Assembly (NCBI GenBank): GCA_024180945.1
Contig: JAKSGN010000041.1
Location: forward strand, 930,001 to 994,000
Source: Macrophomina tecta
Taxonomy: Eukaryota > Ascomycota > Dothideomycetes > Botryosphaeriales > Botryosphaeriaceae
Reading direction: 5' to 3'
Length of the DNA: 64,000 nt
The notes under the pieces were generated by a model. That model made no database searches. It saw nothing but the letters and a program-made list of their open reading frames with translations, and was not told where the DNA came from. Made by a program: the position numbers and the translations under genes. Below, one piece after another: positions 56,676 to 64,000 of this stretch (its first letter is position 1; each line of letters begins with the position of its first letter).

Positions 56676-58090
56676 GGCGAATGGCGGGGCCCCGGATCAC
56701 AGCAGGGCGGTCAGTCGGCGGAGGCACAGACGAGCGAGGATGGCTGGCGGGGGCTTGGCGGTGTTGATGTTGCAGCTGAGGTGGGCAGGTAGCCTCCAGG
56801 CGCGCGGGAGGCAGCCAGCTCCGCCGCGGCAGCTCCCTCCGGGAGAAGTATTTTCCGCGCAGGCCGGGCGCGCGCGGGCCACGGCAGGCCTCAGGAGGAA
56901 AGATTCTGGAATGCTCAGCCTTACGAGCGCTTACGTACAAATCCGGAGAGCGCGTGGCAGCCACCGCGCGCCTGGCTCCACGCTCCACGCTCCACCGCCC
57001 GCGGCCGATTGCAGGCCGGCCATCTGGCGCTGGAGTCTCTCGTTCGAGCGGCGCGCAGGAGGCTGTCGCGCGCTCTACCCTGTGCACTGGAGCCGCGGGC
57101 CCCGGGCGCGGATGCAGCCGCCGCACACCCACGCCCAGCAGACAGTGCGTGGCTGGCGCACCCCTTGGGCTGGGTTGGCGCTAGGCTGGCCAGGGCAATC
57201 CCTCACTTGAGCAGGCCTCGAGGGCAGGCCGCCGCGAACTGCCTGGGGCGCGCCCGCGATCGCATCCGTTCCCGCAACCGCTGCTGGAATTAGGTTGCCG
57301 ATGCGCCACCTGCGACCCCCACGCGGCTGCGGAGCACCAAGCCCTCGAGCAACCAGGTCCAGGTCTCACCAAAGGCGGGACTGTTGGGCAGCAGAGGCGC
57401 AGCGCGTCGCGCGACTGCTCAAGGCCGCTGGGCCCGCGTCAGTGCCATTCTTGGCTCCGGCCCTGTGACCTGGCGTGCCTGCATTTGGAACTGCTGTCCG
57501 CGCAGCCGGCGGCAGGAGGGGAGGCGTTTCCGACGCACAGTGAGGTGGCAGCTGGCGCCGGGAGTTGGGGGGAGGAGATTGGGATGCAACTCTGACAAAG
57601 AATGACTGCGGGGACGGGCCACGCTGAGAGCTTTGATGTCCAGCGCTCCCCACGCTAATCGCCCTCTTCAAACGCCGACCGGCCCAGCTGCGCATCCCCA
57701 TTCGCTGCGCTCTCCGACCGGCCTTCCAGCGTCTTCGCCAGCGCCTGCGAAACGCGAGCCGGAAGCGTGGGTTAGCTTTTCCGACGCCTCGGAGTGATGT
57801 CAACCGCCCAGTTTGCGGCTGCGGCTGCTATTCCCCCAGGCCGCGAGCTGGCCTGTCTGCCTGCCTCACGTCTACTAATAACTACAGCCTGCCGCCCACT
57901 CTAGCCCTTTTGTTGGCACTCCGACCCGCTTCCGCGACTTAGGGACTCCGACGTGACCTGCGCTGTACGCCTGCTGCCACCATATAAGCCACCCCCCGGG
58001 CCTCTCTCGCTCTCCCATTCTCCCGCATACCTCCAGCCCCTGGACTGCTCCTTTCCACACGGCCACTACTACCTCACACTGTCTGCCGCC
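56676..58090. promoter_or_regulatory. Divergent intergenic region, VPS26 and gluconokinase
   Basis: 1.4 kb of GC-rich DNA between divergent starts with overlapping chance frames on both strands. Includes a TATA-like element at 57981-57988, listed separately. Confidence 0.45.
57981..57988 (+). promoter_or_regulatory. TATA-like element of gluconokinase gene
   Basis: CATATAAG lies about 105 bases before the ATG at 58091, followed by a pyrimidine-rich leader. Role inferred from position. Confidence 0.45.
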
Positions 58091-58814
58091 ATGTTGACCT
58101 ACGACAAGACTACATCGGCCTTGCACGGCTCGCAGCCGACCAGCACAAACTTGGCGCCCGTGGTACCCACCACCAATGGCGTGCGTGCGCAGCCACATCA
58201 CCGTCACATCTGGATCATTACCGGCCCCGCCGGCTGTGGAAAGAGCACTGTCGCAAAGTACCTTGCCGACCAGCTGCAACTGCCTTATGTCGAGGGCGAT
58301 GAGGTTTGTTCCGCCAATTGCGCAATTTCTTGTGCATAAACCTGACTCCTTGTCGCAGTACCACCCGCAGGCCAACATCGAAAAGATGGCCAACGGCATC
58401 CCCCTTACCGATGCCGACCGATGGGACTGGCTCATTCTCCTCCGCGAACAGGCCGTTCGCGAAATGGAGACCGGCGCATCCGGAGTCGTCGTCACCTGCA
58501 GTGCACTGAAGAAGAAGTACCGCGACGTCATTCGCGTCGCCTCCTACAACCATGCCAAGGTTCTCGTGCACTTCATCTACCTCCAGGCCACTGAGGAAAT
58601 GCTGCTGCAGAGAGTGCGCGCCCGTCCCGGCCACTACATGAAGGACAACATGGTGCGCAGCCAGTTTGAGAGCCTGGAGGAGCCGGATGCCGAGGAGTTG
58701 TCAAAGGATGTCCTGGCTGTTGACGTCAGTGGAACCATGTCGGAAGTTCAGAACCTCGCGCTTGGTGTCGTGCAGGAAGTTCTGGCAAAGGATTCTCTGC
58801 CCACTTCCGCATGA
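58091..58814 (+). CDS. Gluconokinase
   Basis: Two exons, 58091-58303 and 58359-58814, giving 222 residues. After a ~38-residue N-terminal extension the sequence has HIWIITGPAGCGKSTVAKYLA (P-loop at ~45-53) and GDEYHPQANIEKMANGIPLTDADRWDWL, the gluconate-kinase signature, rebuilt across the intron. TCSALKKKYRDVIR, VHFIYLQATEEMLLQRV and RPGHYMKDNMVRSQFESLEEP follow, all in family order. Known reaction: ATP-dependent phosphorylation of D-gluconate to 6-phosphogluconate, feeding the pentose phosphate pathway. Length fits eukaryotic gluconokinases (about 190-220). No targeting signal is evident, so it is probably cytosolic. The intron is GT-AG with CTGAC near the acceptor. Confidence 0.94.
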
Positions 58815-59332
58815 TCGCTGCGCTTTCTTCTTGTTTGACGTCTTTTGTTGGCTTCTGAGCGTTTGGCATGGCAGGCGCATTCACATCAACTTTCTTGGGC
58901 ACTCAGGATACCAAAATAGGCCGGGCTGTAGGCGTTTGAGTTGTGAGAATATGGTTGGGTCCGTATCAAGACGACTGGGAGTTTGGGTACAGACGGTACA
59001 TATAGCAATATATCTCGATTTACTGAATTAAAGCCCGTGCCGGTGATCCTCTTCCAGAGGTGCCTGCACCACGCTACTCGGGAACCGCTCATGACTCGAG
59101 GCGACAGGCGGTCACCAGGCGGAATAGCGTAGGAACTGCTCGATCGTCCTCCCCAACTTGGCTACTAACGAGTCGGGGTTAAGCCGAGCTCTCCGCTTCC
59201 CCGCATGTCGACGGGTGGTACGTGGGACAACGCTTACCTTCGGCTTTGTCCTGCAACCCCAGTTCCCCCATAAAGATGTTTACGCGCCGCTGCACACTTT
59301 GTACCTCTTTCTCCCTCCCTCTGCTTTCCAAA
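58815..59332. other. Intergenic between gluconokinase and BCKDH E2
   Basis: 518 bases, no gene. Pyrimidine-rich just upstream of the next start. Confidence 0.5.
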
Positions 59333-60976
59333 ATGAGACGTTTCGCTGTAAGAGACGCACGCCGTCTCGTCGCCTCTGCTTTCGAAGCCTCGCACCCGCT
59401 TCGCCGCTTCAAGAACACACGCGTCCCACGTCAGCACCCTTCCCGGTCCTTCCACGCTTCCGCCGCATCCCTGGTTGTTAAGCCGTACCTTCTGGCAGAC
59501 ATTGGTGAAGGTGTGTCCACGGGACTCTCTTCCACGACCTGTGTGGCGTTTATGGCTGACTATCCGCAGGTATTACCGAGTGCCAGGTCATTCAATGGTT
59601 CGTCCAGCCAGGAGCTCGCGTCGAGCAGTTCGACAAGATCTGCGAGGTCCAGTCGGACAAGGCAACCGTCGAAGTACCTACAGAACCTTCCCGAACGAAT
59701 TGATTGAGCGCCCTGACCAACCGATATCCTAGATCACATCCCGGTTCGACGGCGTCATCAAGAAGCTACATTATGAGGCAGATGAGGTGGCCAAGGTTGG
59801 CAAGGTTCGCAAAATCGCCTGGATATGGAACACAGGACACAATGCTGACTGGAGTTGCAGCCCTTGGTCGACATTGACATACAGAGCGAGATCTCTGAGG
59901 AAGACCAAGCCATTATTGAGTCACCAGAAGAGAAGGCTCCTCAGAGCTCTGGCAAGGTTCAAGAAAGGCAGCCTGGAATGTCTGTGGAGGCAAGCAGTCG
60001 AGACATTTCTGCTGCAGAGCCCAGCACACCGACATCCCCATCCCCGGAGAAGCCACCACCAGGCAAACATGCGAACCTCGCTACGCCCGCCGTACGACAC
60101 CTTCTGAAGCAGCACAACCTCAACATCAGCGACATCCAAGGCACAGGCCGGGATGGCCGCGTCCTCAAAGACGACATCCAGCGCCACGTCTCCGCCTCTC
60201 AATCAAAAACCATCCCTACCACCTCCTCAGCACCAACCCCCACCCCTACAGTCCCGCTCACCGCCGACCGTGAGGTCCCACTCACGCCGATCCAACGCCA
60301 AATGTACAAGACCATGACCCGCTCCCTCACCATACCGCATTTCCTCTATACCGATTCCATCAACTTCACGCCCCTCAACGACCTCCGCCGCAAACTCGCC
60401 TCCCAAGACCCCTCCTCTCCCAAACTCTCCGCCCTCCCCTTCATCGTCAAAGCCGTCTCCCTCGCCCTCACCAACCACCCCATCCTCAACGCCCACCTCG
60501 ACACATCCACTAACCCCGACAAACCCCGCTTGATCCATAAGTCCCAGCACGACATCGGCATCGCTGTTGACTCACCCGCCGGCCTCGTTGTCCCCGTCGT
60601 CCGCCACGTGCAGTCCCACAGCATCGCCTCTCTCTCCGGCGAAATCGCACGCCTGGCCACCATGGCGCGCGAGGGGAAACTCACCACCAACGAGCTCTCC
60701 GGCGCGACGTTCACCGTCAGCAATATCGGCAGTATTGGCGGGACCGCCGTCGCGCCGGTGATCGTGGGGCCGCAAGTTGGGATTCTGGGCGTGGGCAGGG
60801 CGCGCGCGGTGCCGGCGTTTGGGGAGGACGGCGTCACCGTGGTGAGGAGGGATGAGTGTGTTTTTAGCTGGAGCGCGGACCATAGGATCGTGGATGGCGC
60901 GACGGCGGCGAGGTGTGCGGAGGAGGTGAGGAGGCTGCTTGAGGGTGTTGAAGGGATGCTTGTGAGGTTGAGATGA
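59333..60976 (+). CDS. Branched-chain 2-oxoacid dehydrogenase E2
   Basis: Four exons: 59333-59510, 59570-59673, 59733-59804 and 59861-60976, giving 489 residues. The N-terminus MRRFAVRDARRLVASAFEAS is a mitochondrial presequence. The lipoyl domain follows (YLLADIGEGITECQVIQWFV, with the lipoyl Lys in EVQSDKATVE ~90). A Ser/Pro/Glu-rich linker leads to the E1/E3-binding domain (ATPAVRHLLKQHNLNISDI, TGRDGRVLKDDI). The catalytic acyltransferase core ends in FSWSADHRIVDGATAA (HxxxD). The GITECQVIQWFVQPG block is characteristic of the branched-chain complex rather than the pyruvate complex. Known role: transfer of branched acyl groups to CoA in leucine, isoleucine and valine catabolism, in the mitochondrial matrix. 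The third intron uses a GTTCGC donor. Confidence 0.94.
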
Positions 60977-62462
60977 GTTTCTGGAAATGCATAAGGAGGA
61001 AAAGGGGAAAGGCGGAAAAGTTTATTGTGCATTGTGCATTGGTGGTGTCTTTTTTTTTTTTTTTTTGACATTCCTCATGGACGTAAAAGACAGTAGAAAG
61101 CACTCAGCACACAATTCATCTGTTTCCTCGTTACAACGGCAACAATATTTCTTGTGCATCTGTATATATGTAGGCAGACTATGTTCGCAGCAGCCATGGG
61201 TATCAGACCGCCTGAATGTTCTGTAGCTTGCATACGGGATAGCTCCCTTGGTTCTGGGCAAGTGAGGCAGAAGCGACCGTTCAATACGTCCAATAAAGAA
61301 AGCGAACGCCGCTGGAGTATGATCTTGCCGTTGTTTGAGGTATGAATGTAGAAAAGAGAAAAAGAAGAAGAGAAGTACCCGGGTACCACTCGCCTCTTTT
61401 CAACCCCCCAAGCAGCGAGTGGCTGGCACGGCATGACCTGAGCCGCGCGCCGTCTCACCCACCTAACCCTCACAACTCGTACGACCCGTTTTACCTCCTA
61501 TGGCAATGTGCCGCAGGGGTTGGCCTAACCCTGGCCGTGGGGTTGGGTAATAGAAACACCTTGCGATGAGCCTCGCTCTCACAGGCATGTATCCCTGCCC
61601 AGTGTGGGGAAATTAGCGTTTTCGCCTGACGCATCCCGCGACGCCAGGTCTTGGAAGATGCTGTTCTCTGGGATCAGGCGGGCGAGCAGCCGCCGGCAGC
61701 CGCGGGATGCGAGGCGATCGGCAGGTGGGTGCGTGCGTGCGTGGGTAGAGTTGGGCGGTTTGTTAGTCATGGAGGAAGAAAGATTGGGTGGGGGAAAGAG
61801 GATTCTAATGGGTGCTTCGAATATTTGGCTGGGGATCGGTGCGCTTTTCTGCCATGGAGTCAAACGGTCTGCAGACCGCTGCAGACCAGCATGTTATTTA
61901 CGTATCTTCGTACAAATGCATTCACGCTGCTCAGATGCATGACTTTCCCCCGGGTACATCCCTCTCGGATCCACTTGCCGATCACTCTCCATCCTGTACT
62001 TGGCAGCAGAACGCCCATGGCCGTGCAGGGAGGGCTGGGGTCTTAGTCAATTTTCCTCATCAGCAAATAAGATGTGCAGAAGTGGCTGAGGTAGATCGCG
62101 TATTCTTTCCTTGATGTAGTAAGTATGGTTAAATTGAGCCTGAATTAGCCTTGCAAGATTGCCTGCGCTGCCGTACTTTAGCATCTTACCTTGTTCTGAC
62201 GGTAGGGCGTTGATGTGAAGGATCGAGAGCCGTCGCGGAAAGGAACTTAGTTAACGCTAGAAAATATGTCAAGGGGTAAAATGCTGAAGCAAAAAAGCTC
62301 ATTTCCACAACGAACTGCTATGCCGAATCAAAACAAATGACAGCTTTCTCTTCAAGCAGCAGTGCTAGCCTAAGACAATCCACAATGAACTCTTGTCGGA
62401 AGGAGCCACTGGACCATAAAGAACATGGTAAACGCCGTTTTATCCACACAGGATTCGTTGCT
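60977..62462. other. Intergenic between convergent E2 and P450 genes
   Basis: About 1.5 kb. A T17 run lies near 61050, in the E2 3' flank. No supported gene; short frames have no recognisable content. Confidence 0.5.
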
Positions 62463-63972
62463 TTAGTATCTGGGCCGGAGCACGACATCGATGCCTTGTT
62501 GCACCACAAACCACCTAGACGAGTGAGTGAGTGTACAGGACCGACAAGGTTATCGTTTGAAACTTACCAACACTTCTCGGTCCACTGCGCTTCTGGGTCT
62601 ACTAATTGCAGGTCGTAGTGCATAAACAGGGTTGGAATAAGCTGCGAAGTTGTCAATCAATCTGTAGCTTTCCAAAAGATGCATCTCGGACTTACCTTCG
62701 ACATTTCCATCCAACTTATGTCTGCTAGGCGTCAGTATATAGCGCGAATACACTATCGCGGGAAGGCTTACTTCTGCCAATGCATGTTCTAGCACCAGAA
62801 CCAAACGCAAAGAAGAAGCGGTCTAAATTCTCGTCAGCTTGTGCACACCATTGCCGGAAAAGCGGAAGCTTACGCATGTCGCCGTTGTCCTCCTTAAGCC
62901 ACCTATCAGGTCGGAAGGCCTCCACGTCATCTCCGTAGACCTCCTTGTTCCGGTGGACCACCCATGGATTGACACCTACAACCGTCTACAAGGAAGTCAG
63001 TCTAATCGGTTGAATAGCACTCCGATACCGCTACGTACACCAGCCGGTAGGTATGTCCCATCGATTTCAGCACCGCCAGGAGGCACAATACGGGGAAGAC
63101 TCATTCCCACCGCGGGATGGCATCGAAGCGCCTCATACTGGACAGCCTGCAGGTACGGCATGTTGTTCGCCTCGTCCAATGTTACAGGGTCACTGATCTT
63201 TCCCTGTCTGCGGAACTCGTCAATCTCTTCAACCAGTTTTTGCTTTACGTCCGGGTTCTTCAATAGGTAGTAGATAATGGCTCTAGTAGAAATAGCCGTC
63301 GTATCGCTGCCCGCAAAGATGTTCGAGCTTGCCATGGAGACGAGGTCGCTGTAATCAAATTCGTTGGGCCGCTCTTTATGGACAGCGAGGAGCTTGCTCA
63401 GAATATCCTTCCGGTCGGTACCTCTATCCTTTCGAGCCTCCGTTTCACGCAGGGCGAACTGGCGAAGAGAACCATTGCGGGCGGTAATACCGAGGTGGTT
63501 ACCGATGTACGGTTGGAGGTAGTCGTGCAGCCAGAAGATCCAGGGGACTTGACCGAGCCAGGACGCCGAACGCAGTGCCGTCTCGATTGCCTGGAATGAC
63601 CCGTCATCCTCACCAACGTCCATGAATCCGAAACGCTTGCTGAATGTGATTTCACCGATGATGTCTTGAAAGGATGAGCCACCCGTGATCACTTGAGATG
63701 TAGCAGCAACAACTCACCAAAGGCAAAAAGCTGGACCCACTTCCCCATGTCGATGGGTTTGCCGGATTTTGCATCCATGCTTTGCATGAACACTTTGATG
63801 GACTCATCGACATATTGTTCGAGATCCTTCAGGGCCTCCATGGAGTATGCTCGGGCGACGAGGCGACGGTGCTGGCCATGGATGGCTTCATTGCGGCCAG
63901 CGAAGAGGTCAAACTTCCGCCGTCCCTGCCACACCCCATACCACTCCGACTTCTGGAACTTGGTGCCGGCCC
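62463..63972 (-). CDS. Cytochrome P450, pisatin-demethylase-like (5' end cut)
   Basis: Seven exons read leftward from the window edge: 63972-63718, 63664-63039, 62985-62874, 62822-62772, 62721-62696, 62641-62568 and 62514-62463. The 5' exon(s) lie beyond 64000; the first exon seen is preceded by a TTGTAG acceptor. Features: the I-helix FAGSDTTAIS, the ExxR in YEALRCHPA, the PERF-like EAFRPDRWL, and the heme loop FAFGSGARTCIGR with the axial Cys. The order ISWMEMSKLIPTLF, then HYDLQL and VVLRPRY at the C-terminus, fits the pisatin-demethylase-like group of fungal P450s. It would act at the ER membrane with a P450 reductase. Substrate unknown. About 400 residues are visible of an expected ~520. 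Confidence 0.88.
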
Positions 63973-64000
63973 CTACAACGTCAGTTCATTGACTGCCGTG

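Noticed and set aside
1..64000. CRISPR arrays, IS elements, phage or operon structure
   Set aside because: No direct-repeat arrays or transposase frames were seen, and intron-split genes show a eukaryotic nuclear genome.

Overview
The window is nuclear DNA of a filamentous ascomycete (Pezizomycotina). Nearly every recognisable gene is a eukaryotic housekeeping or fungal-type gene split by short introns of about 45-70 bases (GT-AG, often with a CTAAC/CTGAC-like branch site near the acceptor). Fungus-specific families are present: a Clr5-domain protein, a fungal Myb-like domain protein, a secreted M43 metalloprotease, an HRI-type eIF2-alpha kinase and a pisatin-demethylase-like P450. Exons were joined by hand from splice signals and family knowledge, so small exons carry more risk than long ones. 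There are no operons, CRISPR arrays, rRNA genes or intact transposons, and I found no convincing tRNA.

Layout, left to right. 1665-2927 (+) is a membrane-anchored, charged fungal protein of unknown function. 3992-5230 (+) is Erv29/SURF4. 5901-7994 (+) is a nucleoside hydrolase. 9006-10103 (+) is a secreted M43 protease. 11109-11696 (+) is a Myb-like domain protein. 12523-15796 (-) is Vps11. 16374-18371 (+) is the mRNA export factor Yra1/ALY. 19699-21602 (+) is an NAD(P) aldehyde dehydrogenase. 22875-24077 (-) is a HAD-like protein. 25006-26130 (+) is an SDR oxidoreductase. A gene-poor 3.5 kb block follows. 29623-32264 (-) is a Gln/His-rich homeodomain protein with a long GC-rich upstream region. 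34610-35817 (-) is a glycerol-3-phosphatase-like HAD enzyme. 36420-38160 (+) is the Nug1/nucleostemin GTPase. 38884-40192 (-) is a protein of unknown function. 40570-42435 (+) is P5C dehydrogenase. 43294-45633 (-) is an eIF2-alpha kinase. 46036-47385 (+) is a conserved unknown. 47445-48341 (-) is an SDR-like protein. 48878-51239 (-) is a damaged-looking Clr5/ankyrin-like gene. 52216-53053 (+) is an Asn/His-repeat protein. 54251 onward (+) is a small putative N-myristoylated protein. 55521-56675 (-) is retromer Vps26. 58091-58814 (+) is gluconokinase. 59333-60976 (+) is the branched-chain keto-acid dehydrogenase E2. 62463 to the right edge (-) is a P450 cut by the window.

Functional themes are ordinary for a fungal chromosome arm: vesicle and endolysosomal traffic (Erv29, Vps11, Vps26), amino-acid and aldehyde catabolism (P5C dehydrogenase, BCKDH E2, aldehyde dehydrogenase), ribosome biogenesis and mRNA export (Nug1, Yra1), and stress translation control (eIF2-alpha kinase). 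Neighbours do not form an evident pathway cluster.

The most interesting structure is in the non-coding and gene-architecture layer. The YRA1 RRM is interrupted by a 999-base intron, far longer than any other here, recalling the autoregulatory long intron of yeast YRA1. Three introns use GC donors. A small imperfect-palindrome repeat seems to occur three times, one copy inside the long GC-AG intron of the glycerol-phosphatase gene. The Clr5 gene carries an in-frame TGA and a frame break at an 11-G run. I did not find a clearly new multi-gene system.
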